Counted from the stretch's first letter, positions 27,401-35,103 are shown. The stretch is 64,000 bases of DNA from Paenibacillus pinistramenti (GCF_005869875.1 NZ_VAWG01000004.1:62001-126000), one strand, 5' to 3'. Translations and numbers: made by a program. The notes: a model not told the origin generated them from the letters alone.

Positions 27401-27564
27401 GCCTGTTGAAGCAGTACAAGTACCCGCCGGATGAGATCCCGGACGCAACGGAACTGGTCATCAAGCAAGCCGAGATGCAGATGAAATATAATCTGTACGG
27501 GACAAAACAGGATCGCATGGACTACCCTTTGGCTGCTGAAGGAAAAGCAAATTACGGTGCCTAA
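24490..27564 (+). CDS. hsdR: Type I restriction endonuclease/translocase subunit HsdR
   Basis: 1024 residues, full length. N-terminal PD-(D/E)xK nuclease (RPDVVVFVNGLPLVVIELKSA), then SF2 translocase motifs: Walker A HTQGSGKSFSM, DEAH in IADEAHRSQYG, motif III TFIGFTGTP, and motif VI region MQAIARVNRVYKGK. Cuts unmodified DNA after translocation. Follows hsdS by 15 bases, so hsdMSR is one operon. All three subunits look intact. Confidence 0.95.
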   Translation: MFTEDSLESVVLELLAEELHYTIQNGYDLVRDYHSVLLEEDLREALAALNPSVPEDLREAALRKLQYLDEASLVAANQQFQKYLIEGISIEVYGEDVPSRIVKVIDFDAPSNNTYKAINQFTVIHKAEKRPDVVVFVNGLPLVVIELKSAVREDATIHEGYLQIKTYQDIIKPLFHYNAFSIISDGVNARFGAITADYDRYMQWKQVDRHSSIVDEAHIAQIGTLLKGLLHRERLLDIIRNFTFFAGGKAKIIAGYHQYFGMNKAIESVVRAIDGDKRGGVVWHTQGSGKSFSMVFLSAGLIQRLNNPTIVVVTDRNDLDEQIHGTFSSAADYLRQAPVRAESRENLIELLENRSVGGIFFTTIQKFTEETGLLSGRHDIIVIADEAHRSQYGIDPDIKIDKKTLEAELVYGYAKYLRDALPNATFIGFTGTPIDSNDKSTIGVFGELIDVYDMTQAKLDGATVDLHYENRLAKVHLDEGILDQIDAEVAKIEAQGLTPEKIEKLKKDLVTMEAVIGDEDRLNLVVEDILAHYAIRKNILKGKAMIVAYSRKIAYRMYQLIKEKAPELAGNVGLVMTDSNKDDQEMRDVIGNKQHRQLLANQFKDENSDFKIAIVVDMWLTGFDVPCLDTMYVDKIMKEHNLMQAIARVNRVYKGKQAGLIVDYIGLSKYLKEALNTYTSRDRNSIPEIEKAKEILMTEVEILEGMFHGFDFGAYMRATPKERFELIQDGVEHVLKERAKETFLKHVARLQSAYNICATALDFDVRVQVSFFMAVKSFIVKVERDGMPDVEAFKRKITGMIEEAIIKDGDEVVSISAKKEKSLLSAENLQKIMAMKRKNVAATILKKLIDDKIKWFEQTNIVRSGFFSEKLKHIVERYNQAEDIDVLITQMIDIAKEIESAINEGIDMQLTPEEQAFYDALAKPELVKVHYQSDVLREMAKKLLQLIVENKTPDWYKRNDARANMRSLIKRLLKQYKYPPDEIPDATELVIKQAEMQMKYNLYGTKQDRMDYPLAAEGKANYGA

Positions 27565-27657
27565 GCGGAAAAAGGTAGATTTTGGTTTACGGTCTTTTCG
27601 CGCTGGTGTAATATGAAACAAGGAAGTAATGAATATTAAGGTAAAGAGGGAAAATCT

Positions 27658-28182
27658 ATGTCTCCAATTCCGGACTTTATAGATAATTATCATTTGCCTG
27701 CGGGAGAACATGAATGCACATTTGACGAGATCGAACAAAAGTTTGTAAACAACTCTCAAAGGCAAAAGGTATGGGCAGACTTCAAGAGATTATATGACCG
27801 CTTTAGTTCACTTGGATTAACTCCTAAATCCCTCATAGTTGACGGTAGCTTCGTTACTAGGAGGGAGCTACCAGGTGATGTGGATTTTGGCGCTTTAATT
27901 CTTCCGAGTGTAGTAAAAAAAGCCCTCGATGACATGAATGATTCACATGACAAAGCAGCAATAAAGATGTTTTCCGATCCAAGCTGTCAGAATTTAATTC
28001 GAGATTTATTCGGTGCCCACATGCTTGTGGTGCCTAATGAATTTGGATTACGGCAGATTTCAAAACTATTTAGGACTGGAGGAGACCAATTCGGGAAATT
28101 AAGGGACCGAGACCCTAATAGAGATCCTGATTGGGTAACAATTCCTCAAGAAAAGGGCATACTTAGAATGAATTTATATTGA
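27658..28182 (+). CDS. Nucleotidyltransferase-like protein (DUF6932-like)
   Basis: 174 residues. LIVDGSFVTRRELPGDVDFG (about residue 60) fits a minimal nucleotidyltransferase signature, Gly-Ser then Asp-x-Asp. Proteins of this kind, often with the DUF6932 label, occur in defence islands. It starts 93 bases after hsdR, is much more AT-rich, and is followed 14 bases later by a second gene, so the two are probably a unit separate from hsd. Candidate transferase toxin or modifier of the partner; not proven. Confidence 0.6.
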   Translation: MSPIPDFIDNYHLPAGEHECTFDEIEQKFVNNSQRQKVWADFKRLYDRFSSLGLTPKSLIVDGSFVTRRELPGDVDFGALILPSVVKKALDDMNDSHDKAAIKMFSDPSCQNLIRDLFGAHMLVVPNEFGLRQISKLFRTGGDQFGKLRDRDPNRDPDWVTIPQEKGILRMNLY

Positions 28183-28196
28183 AATGGGTGTTGAAC

Positions 28197-29252
28197 ATGA
28201 GTAACCCAACCAATCCCCAAATTATCGAAGCAATAAATGACTTAAAAGAGGCAAAAAAATATCTGGAAAGCATTCAGGATGATTTTGGGGATGATCCTGA
28301 ACTTTTAGCATTCTATCTCCCCTCAGCTCAAGAGATAGTCAGGCAGTACCAAACTCGACTAAAGAATGTTTTGGCGCAAGAAACAGGACTTGAATTAAAC
28401 CTTGAGCAAATAGTTAAGGAACCGGAAATATGGATTAGGCTTCAGGGGGAAAAGTTCACTCGAGGAGCAGGTCCCATCGATGCAGTGGGCGCTTTTCTTC
28501 ACAAGTTAAATCTGGCTAGTCACAAAGTAATTAAACTGCTTCAAGGGGAAAGCACTAGATTTGCCCCATCGTTTTTTAATTTAGTTGCTACAGCAGAAGG
28601 AAGTTTAAAATTAGGTTTAAGTAGGCCTGACGTTGTTCAAGAAAATAAAAATGACCAGCTTGAGCTTGGTTTAGAGGACCCTGATCCTTGGGAAAAGCTA
28701 AAGTTAATAAATGAGCAAAGTGAAAAGGCAATTAAAAGTCTCCAATTACTGATTAAGGCTTTGGACTCTGATAATGAAGAGTCCATGAATGAACTACAAA
28801 AGGAATTACAAAATCAAAATGATATTTTAAAGCTTTTACATTACGCAAAGGATTTAACTCCCAGCATAAGATCATCAATTGAACGGATTTCATTTGAAGG
28901 TGCTACTGTTCCACAGAAGCAAAAAGCGGTAAGCGTAGACAAGCAGACGAGAAAACTGCTATCCGAACGGGCAAAAGTACTCAAGAAAGATATGTTGTAT
29001 GTCGAGGGTAGAGCTCTAATTAGACAACAGGATATGGACACACATGTACTTACTGCAAGACCCTTGCTGCTTGAAGATAACAAACAATATAGTGAAGTCA
29101 AGTGTGTGTTCTCGCCGCACACCATAGTTCTTGATAATTACTTAGACAAATTTGTTTCTCTGAGTGGTTTTTTGGTTTTTGGCGCAAACAATCAACCTCT
29201 CCGTCTAGAGATTGATGAATTGAGCATTGAGGAAGAGCACGAAGAAGAGTAA
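28197..29252 (+). CDS. Partner of the nucleotidyltransferase-like gene, unknown
   Basis: 351 residues from ATG 28197; a TTG at 28179 in frame is possible and would overlap the previous gene by four bases. The N-terminal half is helical (residues 1-60, then 150-210), with a charged LELGLEDPDPWEKLK stretch, and the last 110 residues look beta-rich (YVEGRALIRQQ, CVFSPHTIVLDNYL, LEIDELSIEEEHEEE). No named domain recognised. Followed by a terminator, so it ends unit A. Confidence 0.55.
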   Translation: MSNPTNPQIIEAINDLKEAKKYLESIQDDFGDDPELLAFYLPSAQEIVRQYQTRLKNVLAQETGLELNLEQIVKEPEIWIRLQGEKFTRGAGPIDAVGAFLHKLNLASHKVIKLLQGESTRFAPSFFNLVATAEGSLKLGLSRPDVVQENKNDQLELGLEDPDPWEKLKLINEQSEKAIKSLQLLIKALDSDNEESMNELQKELQNQNDILKLLHYAKDLTPSIRSSIERISFEGATVPQKQKAVSVDKQTRKLLSERAKVLKKDMLYVEGRALIRQQDMDTHVLTARPLLLEDNKQYSEVKCVFSPHTIVLDNYLDKFVSLSGFLVFGANNQPLRLEIDELSIEEEHEEE

Positions 29253-29267
29253 ATGGATAAATTGGTT

Positions 29268-29294
29268 AGGGCACCTTTCAGGGTGCCCTTTTAA
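29268..29294 (+). terminator. Terminator at the end of unit A cargo
   Basis: GGGCACC, a short TTTCA loop, GGTGCCC and TTTTAATT. Confidence 0.8.
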
Positions 29295-29371
29295 TTATGT
29301 GATTAACGACTAAAATGTCAATGACAAAGATATGCGGCTTACGAAAAATTCGCCGTTAGACCCGTTACGGT

Positions 29372-29400
29372 GAACCGTATCACAAGTAACGGCAAGTTTT
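29372..29400 (+). repeat. Attachment site 2 (A/B boundary)
   Basis: GAACCGTATCACAAGTAACGG then CAAGTTTT. A left arm AAAAATTCGCCGTTA lies at 29344-29358 and a right arm AACGGCAAGTTTT overlaps the core end; the arms are mutually inverted. Confidence 0.85.
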
Positions 29401-29481
29401 AAAGGCCAACAAACAGAAAAAGAGGAAATATGTTGTTTCCTGTAGAAAAGTATCATTAATTACTATACAGGGGGCTATAAA

Positions 29482-30873
29482 ATGATAGGATTCAACACAA
29501 TACTTCCTTTATCTTTAAATACAAGCGAAACAGTTTTTTTAGAACTATGTAGGAAGTGGCAAATGTGCAGTCCCCATAGTACCCTAAAAATAAATAATGC
29601 ACCTATTGAGGATGGGTTAAAGTATCAAAATGAAGACGACTCGGAATCCCTTGAATTTACACGGGTTGTTGGAAGCAATGGAATTCACTGTGGCGTAAGA
29701 CATATTAAAAAAGATGAGGATGGTGAATGGCGTACAGATGTAATAGGATACAAGACTAATGAAGAATTCAAAGTTGCTATTGTAACGTCAAGGGCGAGTT
29801 TTAATGTAGCAAATTATTGGCGACTGCCTCAAAAGCCTTACATTGTTAAACTGCTATTAGAAGAAACAGGTCCCATGCTGGATGGCGACATTCTTATTGA
29901 AGTGAAGCCAAAAGAGGTGAAAGCTGAGGATGTATCAGAGCTCGCTTCTCTAATTAACGGTGAACGTGCATTTTCATTGCCAGTGGTTTATATAAGTAAG
30001 CATTTTCTTGGGGATTACCATCTTGTTGATCCAGATCGATTGGCATTAAAATTATCTGGGCTTGCACATGTTTATTTTGAATCAGATACAAGTGTATCAA
30101 CAAGGCTTCGAGAGATAACAGAAGGTAAGAACCCCTATAACGGAAAGATTGGGGTATTTTGGCCTGGTGGTGATCAAAATTATTACTATCGGGCAGATGC
30201 AACCGAGCACATAACTAATATCTTGGATTTTGTGAAAAAAACACTTAATACGAGAAAGACAGTTAATGAGTGTCGATGGTCATTTGTTCAGAACCTAAAA
30301 TACCAATCTACATATGAACGATTTAAAAAAGGTGAATCAGAACAACAAGAATTTATTGAATATGCATCCGAGGAAAATCAGAGGTTAAAAGAGCAAATTG
30401 AAAGCCTTGAAGCAGAAAATCGCTACTTAAATCAGTTAAAAGATATTTTAAGCCCTAGCGATTTTAACACCAAGACTCCTCTATTGTTTAAAGGCAACGA
30501 ACCAGAGATAGTTCAGAATGAACACCTTGAACTTATCAAGGAGATTATTGAGGATAAGTTGAAAAGCGGGAGTTGTTCAGTAAGGACCCAGAATATTTTA
30601 AAATCTATTTTAGAATCCAACGAAATCTCACAATATAAAGACGAGTTTCTGAACAAAATTAAGAGCATGCTCTCATCAGCTGATGGATTAACTAGACAAT
30701 CAAGAAAGGAACTAATTGCCCTAGGTTTTGAAATTACCGAGGAAGGAAAACACTATAAAATGAAAATTAGAGGTGACGACAGATACTCGCATTCAATTTC
30801 AAAAACTCCTAGTGATTCTCGCTCTGCAATGAATAACTTTTCAGAGTTTAAAGAGCGCTTTTTTGGCGTATAG
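29482..30873 (+). CDS. Single-gene cassette protein, unknown, with coiled coil and HicA-like tail
   Basis: 463 residues. The N-terminal 230 residues form a mixed alpha/beta region with FSLPVVYISKHFLGDYHLVDPDRLA. Residues 285-325 are a coiled coil (EEYASEENQRLKEQIESLEAEN type heptads). The last 60 residues (SRKELIALGFEI, then KHYKM, RYSHSISKTPSDSR) resemble small RNA-binding or HicA-like domains. It is the only gene between two attachment cores, a compact 1.6-kb unit, so it is probably a self-contained cargo function, perhaps phage defence. No homologue can be named. Confidence 0.6.
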   Translation: MIGFNTILPLSLNTSETVFLELCRKWQMCSPHSTLKINNAPIEDGLKYQNEDDSESLEFTRVVGSNGIHCGVRHIKKDEDGEWRTDVIGYKTNEEFKVAIVTSRASFNVANYWRLPQKPYIVKLLLEETGPMLDGDILIEVKPKEVKAEDVSELASLINGERAFSLPVVYISKHFLGDYHLVDPDRLALKLSGLAHVYFESDTSVSTRLREITEGKNPYNGKIGVFWPGGDQNYYYRADATEHITNILDFVKKTLNTRKTVNECRWSFVQNLKYQSTYERFKKGESEQQEFIEYASEENQRLKEQIESLEAENRYLNQLKDILSPSDFNTKTPLLFKGNEPEIVQNEHLELIKEIIEDKLKSGSCSVRTQNILKSILESNEISQYKDEFLNKIKSMLSSADGLTRQSRKELIALGFEITEEGKHYKMKIRGDDRYSHSISKTPSDSRSAMNNFSEFKERFFGV

Positions 30874-30921
30874 CGGTGATTAATTAAGTGATTAAACGAA
30901 CGACTATGCCTCCTGTTGCGG

Positions 30922-30949
30922 AAGCAGGCTAATGCCTGCTTATTTTTTT
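30922..30949 (+). terminator. Terminator of the unit B gene
   Basis: AAGCAGGC, TAAT, GCCTGCTT then ATTTTTTT. Confidence 0.88.
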
Positions 30950-30980
30950 GAGTAAAACTTGCCGTTACAGACAGCGCGGA

Positions 30981-31010
30981 GAACCGTATCACAAATGACG
31001 GCTAAATTTT
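30981..31010 (+). repeat. Attachment site 3 (B/C boundary)
   Basis: GAACCGTATCACAAATGACG followed by GCTAAATTTT. The left arm AAAACTTGCCGTTA is at 30955-30968. The core is identical to the rlmH copy for all 20 bases. Confidence 0.88.
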
Positions 31011-31082
31011 TAGGGCGGAAGGGCGTAGAGGCGTTTAACGGGGTTGTAGCGATGAAAGGATGAAAGGGGGGAAGATAGATGA

Positions 31083-31116
31083 GGCCCGATTAGCTTGGTT
31101 TAGAGCTAATCGGGCC
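31083..31116. repeat. Strong hairpin downstream of the decayed MBL/ATPase genes
   Basis: GGCCCGATTAGCT and AGCTAATCGGGCC form a perfect 13-pair stem. It lies 3' of the reverse-strand remnants and may be their terminator, though no T run follows. Confidence 0.55.
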
Positions 31117-31205
31117 CATTTGATGCCTCTGTTTGAAACATTTATTTGCTAATTACAATATTACAACTAGATGTTAAGTTATTATTGTGGGTATGCGTAA
31201 AGAAT

Positions 31206-31700
31206 CTACGACTTCATGCCTGCATCATCGATAAATCCATATGGTAGTCCCTTTGATCCGTCACCATCAAATTCTGCAATAACATTTGACTGAGGTAAGA
31301 ATTCTGGGTAGCCGTTGTTTATGATAATTAGCTGTAATTGTTCAGGGTTATCCTGTTCCATTTGAATGAAGTAACGGATGATAGAATTATAAATCTTTTC
31401 ATCTTTGAATTGTTCCTCATCTTGATTTGGGTCGGCACCAAGGTTTTTTCGAGGAGTATCGATAATTAGTAGCCCGGGGTGGTTATTATATTCTTTAATT
31501 CCGACCAATAAGATACTCAAATAATAAGCCATAGTTATCAACGTTACCGATCCCAAACTTCCTATATCATCATATTTTCTTCCTCTTACATAGGGTAAGT
31601 AATCTTTACCTATATATGCATTGGACAATTTAGGAAAGTTAAAGGACTTCAATACATTTTCGTACATACTACTTAAATCATTTAATACTGCTTCCTTATC
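31206..31700 (-). pseudogene. C-terminal fragment of an ABC-type ATPase
   Basis: The open frame from 31667 gives 153 residues and continues upstream in frame without a start (NKDKEAVLNDLSS). GLLIIDTPRKNLGAD is a Walker B/D-loop-type motif, preceded by YVRGRKYDDIGSLGSVTLI, a signature-like region of SMC/ABC ATPases. Walker A and all N-terminal parts are missing, so most of the gene is deleted. The pairing with an MBL-fold gene recalls three-component ABC defence systems with MBL effectors; this is inference. Confidence 0.6.
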
Positions 31701-32433
31701 TTTGTTGCTTCCCTCAACTTTGGCTTGATACTATGTTCGGTAGGCCCATCTTCTTCCATAAGCAAGCTGAACTCTAGGGCATCATCGAAAATTGTATCAG
31801 AGGTAAACGAAAAATTATATTTAAGCTTTCTTAATTCCTTCTCCCATTTGTTAGATAGGGCACTCAATTTCTTGGAGTCCGGTGACAGAAGCTTAATTGT
31901 AAAATTAGCAAACGGGATACTCGACTGGAAATCAGAGTTAATTGCCTCACCTTGGGAAGATTTATTCCAACAGTAACCACCTGATAAGAGTAGCGCGGCA
32001 ACTGTTGAACCCTGTTTTGCGCTAATATCTTTTGATTCATTGCTGGAATGATGCTCAGATAACTTGCCTGCTGTAATCATACTTCTGAGAATTTCAGCTT
32101 CAGCGATTCCAATAGTTCCATTCTGGGGAATTGGAGGTGTCTATAACTGTTGTGCCAAACTTGATCGATAGGAATTATTGATGGATTCAAACTATTTGTA
32201 TTATCTGTTAGTAATTCTATTGCTCCTTCTATATGGTCACGATCAATATGTGTTACGACAAATAAATCAATCCTACCTTGATTCAACGCTAATGTCTTAA
32301 GACGTGGTTTTAAATAATCATGGTAGGTGTCATAATCACCTGCATCTATTAAAATGTTGTTATTTTTAGTAGATATGAGAATGCAATCTCCTTCCGCTGC
32401 TGGGAGCACCTCAATTTTTACCGGGTTCGACAT
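31682..32433 (-). pseudogene. MBL-fold hydrolase, frameshifted
   Basis: Two overlapping frames: 32433-32077 holds ILIDAGDYDTYHDYLK and the metal motif THIDRDHIEG; 32080-31682 holds EHHSSNESKDISAKQGSTVAALLLSGG and LLSPDSKKL. Together they are one MBL-fold protein of the competence-like class, split where the first frame ends and the second begins (overlapping ATGA at about 32077-32080). The second part ends as it meets the ATPase fragment. Read as a frameshift; a deliberately split pair is less likely because neither half holds a whole fold. Confidence 0.6.
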
Positions 32434-32803
32434 ATTTCATCTCCATTTAGCACAACATTGTGTGCAATCAACTGTACATCTCAATTCTAACAAATTACCC
32501 TGTTGCATGTTGTCGAATTATGTAAGGTAAATCCATTTGGCCTTCTGCCCTTACTGGGCGCGGAAAGTCGCTCCGGAGGGGGAGGGCGGTGGATAAGATA
32601 AGCCATCCTGGGGAAAGATCGTTATGCAAGCTTGTGCAGGTTGTACTCCATACGCATGAATTCGACTCCAACCCCAGTCTGCGTTACTTCCTCCAAAGAA
32701 ATAAAATTAAACCATAGTTATTATTACTACCAATATTGATAGTAATAATAACTATGGTGTATACTGATATTATCATTCGGTTCGGTAAGGAGGATAAGAT
32801 TTT
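32434..32803. other. Intergenic region of unit C with large inverted repeat
   Basis: 370 bases. Holds the 18-pair inverted repeat at 32711-32758 and the ribosome site of the next gene. A GC-rich patch at 32560-32650 differs from the AT-rich surroundings and includes GGAGGGGGAGGGCGG; I cannot assign it. Confidence 0.5.
32711..32758. promoter_or_regulatory. Perfect 18-bp inverted repeat upstream of the 168-residue gene
   Basis: ACCATAGTTATTATTACT (32711-32728) and AGTAATAATAACTATGGT (32741-32758) around a 12-base spacer, ending 46 bases before the start codon. Either an operator for a dimeric regulator or an RNA hairpin in the leader. Confidence 0.65.
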
Positions 32804-33310
32804 TTGATAGATGGGACAAAGTACCCTGAGCTGCGGGAAAAACCGTGGCGAGGAGCGAGGCTGAGAAAATTAGTTAAGTTTATAAAAAAAATGAGGAAGA
32901 GGCTAGACAAATCTAACGAAACAAGTTTAGCTCTGTTAGGTAACATCCCAATTAAAAACATGACTTACCACGGTTCGCAAGTTGCATTAATTAAGGTGAT
33001 GACTTATATTTACGATTTATTTGGACTTGAGGAATATCGTGGAAGGAAATCAGAGCTCAAACAAAAGCAATTCGCAGGTGTACGGGTAGCTATGTTAGTT
33101 GAGTTTTTAGATTATCAACTAAAATGTACGGCGGAAGAAGTCCAACTGGTTGAACATCTTGAAGTAGATCGAAATATTAAAAATCAATTTACAAATAGTC
33201 TTAAGGCACAAGAGATTATATTTAACGCCATCCGTGATGCAATTATTAATGGTAATTTTTATGAAGAAGATGATGAGGATGAGGAAGTGTTTCAACGCTG
33301 GTGGAAATAA
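32804..33310 (+). CDS. Unknown protein of a small two-gene module
   Basis: 168 residues. TTG start at 32804 with AAGGAGG at 32787-32793. Strongly basic N-terminal 55 residues (REKPWRGARLRKLVKFIKKMRKRLDK) and an acidic C-terminus (EEDDEDEEVFQRWWK); helical throughout. The basic start suggests nucleic-acid contact. A perfect inverted repeat lies upstream and a second small gene starts 27 bases downstream. Family unknown. Confidence 0.55.
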   Translation: MIDGTKYPELREKPWRGARLRKLVKFIKKMRKRLDKSNETSLALLGNIPIKNMTYHGSQVALIKVMTYIYDLFGLEEYRGRKSELKQKQFAGVRVAMLVEFLDYQLKCTAEEVQLVEHLEVDRNIKNQFTNSLKAQEIIFNAIRDAIINGNFYEEDDEDEEVFQRWWK

Positions 33311-33336
33311 AAAATATCGCAGGGAGGGTATTATCT

Positions 33337-33654
33337 ATGAAAATTAAGATCAACACTAAGAAGCAAAAGAAACAAAAGCTTTCTCCTGATAGTACATACC
33401 ACATCAATAAGAACGGAGTTAAGGTAAGTGGGTCAGGACACGTTCTTCATTTAATCTATACCGAATACGGAGGAAAAAAAGAATATGATCGTGCACGGGA
33501 TGAGGCTGCGGCAAAACGTGGTGCGGAGGAAGCTCTGAAGGAAGTTATGCCGCTTTTGAAAAGATATGATGAGATTCTCAAGGCTCACGAAAATGAGCAG
33601 GCTAGAAAAAAGCGTGAGTATATTCGAATCGTCCCGAAAAACAAATCAGTTTAA
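33337..33654 (+). CDS. Small Lys-rich protein, second gene of the module
   Basis: 105 residues from ATG 33337, with AGGGAGGG at 33321-33328. Begins MKIKINTKKQKKQKLSPDST; contains HVLHLIYTEYGGKKEYDRARDEAA and a helical basic tail. Highly charged and basic. Probably co-transcribed with the preceding gene. Not recognised. Confidence 0.55.
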   Translation: MKIKINTKKQKKQKLSPDSTYHINKNGVKVSGSGHVLHLIYTEYGGKKEYDRARDEAAAKRGAEEALKEVMPLLKRYDEILKAHENEQARKKREYIRIVPKNKSV

Positions 33655-34328
33655 TCAAAAGAGGAAACGTGCGTAGTACTCTCTTAATACATGCGCATTC
33701 AATTCGTAAATTTGAAATGAAATAGAGCAGTGGGGTATCCTCTTGCTCTTTTTCGTATTCGATTCGAATTCTTGTCATACATTTGCGTAAGACCCCTTAT
33801 AAGGTGTCATCGTGTATACCGGCCATTCTACAGCGTATTTAGTCCGAATGTGCTGGAGCGGATCGGAGTTACCTATGAAAATAAAGATATTAAGCTGAAA
33901 TGAACGGCGAAGTGCCTCGACTATTACTCCCTTTCGGATGAAGGCAAGCGAGAATTTAGCCGTTATAGTGTATAAGGAGAACCGTATCACAAATAGTGGT
34001 AAAGCGAAAAGTTGAGCTAAAGGTAGAAGCTACAATGTTGACGGGAGAACATAAATAAGGGCAGCAAGTTGATTAGCAAAGCGTGTAGAAAAAAATTTAG
34101 CGATAGATGTATCAATGCATGGTATTCTGAATATAATATCAAATACAGATTTAATGTTAACCTTCTCTAAAAAAGCTTATTCAGATTTGGGTAATTGTGG
34201 TTCTGAGTTTCGTAGTGTTTTTCACATCTAAGATGCATATATTACTACTGATGATGGAGACTCGCTGTCTTAGATACAATTTTTATTGAAGTCTGCTGGG
34301 TTTAATGTTAAACTGGATATAGTTAGTC
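33655..34328. other. C/D boundary region with degenerate sequence
   Basis: About 670 bases. Holds attachment site 4 and, to its right, AT-rich sequence in which short frames recall coding sequence (for example ITTDDGDSLS and IQFLLKSAGFNVKLD near 34240-34320) but with several stops; probably a decayed gene. A likely toxI promoter is TTGAAG 34286-34291, 17 bases, TAAACT 34309-34314. Confidence 0.45.
33979..34005 (+). repeat. Attachment site 4 (C/D boundary)
   Basis: GAACCGTATCACAAATAGTGG; left arm GAATTTAGCCGTTA at about 33952-33965. The right arm is weak. Confidence 0.78.
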
Positions 34329-34421
34329 ATGGTGTTTCGCCACCAAGGTAAGGGCGAGTTGTAAAGTTGGTGTTTCGCCACCAAATTAAGGGCGAGTTGT
34401 AAAGTTGGTGCTCACCACCAA
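34329..34421 (+). ncRNA. toxI: ToxI-type antitoxin RNA repeats
   Basis: Two full 38-base tandem repeats (34329-34366, 34367-34404) and a third partial one (34405-34421). Each begins (T/A)TGGTG, a short loop, CCACCAA, giving a small hairpin, then a linker ending GCGAGTTGTAAAG. A terminator at 34435-34459 separates them from the toxin gene. This is the classical layout of type III toxin-antitoxin loci: repeats transcribed in excess, read-through making the toxin, and the toxin cutting the precursor into repeat-length antitoxin RNAs. Confidence 0.82.
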
Positions 34422-34434
34422 AGAGCGTGAGAAA

Positions 34435-34459
34435 GAGCGCACCTAGCGCTCTTTTTTTT
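34435..34459 (+). terminator. Leaky terminator between toxI and toxN
   Basis: GAGCGC, ACCTA, GCGCTC then eight T. In type III systems such a terminator sets the antitoxin to toxin ratio. Confidence 0.88.
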
Positions 34460-34475
34460 ATGGGGAGAGAGCAGG

Positions 34476-34994
34476 ATGAGTGAAATTGGGGAGATCGAGA
34501 AGTTAAAGTTTTATTGTATTAATGATGATTATATTAATTTCCTACATAGTCATGACAATGGTGTCCAGCTTAACGTAAAAGGCAAACTACGACCATACAT
34601 TGGTATATTGATGGAGTTGGAGGGACATAAATATTATGCTCCCTTATCCTCATACAAACCAAAATTCAAGAAAAAGAACAAAGGTTTTTTCAAAGTTTAT
34701 GATAATCCTGAAGAGGATCCTGTTGCAGTGATTAAATTTAACTGTATGATACCTATACTTGAAAGTGAATTAGCATACGTTAATTTTGAAAATTATAGCC
34801 ATGACAAGAAGTATAGAGCATTACTAGAGGCAGAGTACCAGTATATTAAAAGTAACCGTTCGGCTATTGTAGCTAGTGCATTGATTTTATACGAGTCTGC
34901 AAATAAAGGAAGAGGCTATTTTTATGAAAATTCATGTAAATTCCGCACATTAGAGAGTAAGTATAAGCAATTCCCAAAGACAAAGATTATTTAG
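34476..34994 (+). CDS. toxN: ToxN/AbiQ-type endoribonuclease toxin
   Basis: 172 residues. FYCINDDYINFLHSHD, then LRPYIGILMELEGHKYYAPLSS, then FFKVYD, VIKFNCMIPILESEL, and YRALLEAEYQYIKSNRSAIVASA follow the family pattern (YIGIVLEI..HKY.APL, INL..MIPI). ToxN is a sequence-specific ribonuclease restrained by the ToxI RNA and acts by abortive infection against phage. The frame and length are intact. Between two attachment cores, it forms the whole cargo of a 1.1-kb cassette. Confidence 0.88.
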   Translation: MSEIGEIEKLKFYCINDDYINFLHSHDNGVQLNVKGKLRPYIGILMELEGHKYYAPLSSYKPKFKKKNKGFFKVYDNPEEDPVAVIKFNCMIPILESELAYVNFENYSHDKKYRALLEAEYQYIKSNRSAIVASALILYESANKGRGYFYENSCKFRTLESKYKQFPKTKII

Positions 34995-35009
34995 AAAGTA
35001 ATTTATTTC

Positions 35010-35031
35010 AGCCCCTGAATGGGGCTGTTTT
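35010..35031 (+). terminator. Terminator of toxN
   Basis: AGCCCC, TGAAT, GGGGCT then GTTTTG. Confidence 0.78.
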
Positions 35032-35075
35032 GTGTTTAGAAACTGCGGAAAACATTTCATTACAGACAGCGCGGC

Positions 35076-35103
35076 GAACCGTACCATAAGTAATGCGAAA
35101 TTT
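35076..35103 (+). repeat. Attachment site 5 (D/E boundary)
   Basis: GAACCGTACCATAAGTAATGCG then AAATTT. Interestingly closer to the staphylococcal core (TATCATAA) in having CATAAGTAATGCG. A left arm is recognisable only as ATTACAGACAGCGCGG, identical in part to that of site 3. Confidence 0.8.

Larger units (their letters stand above)
30874..31205. other. B/C boundary region
   Basis: 332 bases with the unit B terminator, attachment site 3 and the hairpin at 31083-31116. No gene seen. Confidence 0.6.

Noticed and set aside
32560-32700. tRNA or tmRNA remnant suggested by GAATTCGACTCC
   Set aside because: No cloverleaf arms could be paired and no CCA end follows.
34329-34421. Short CRISPR array
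   Set aside because: Repeats are directly tandem with no spacers and precede a ToxN-like gene and terminator; this is a ToxI array.
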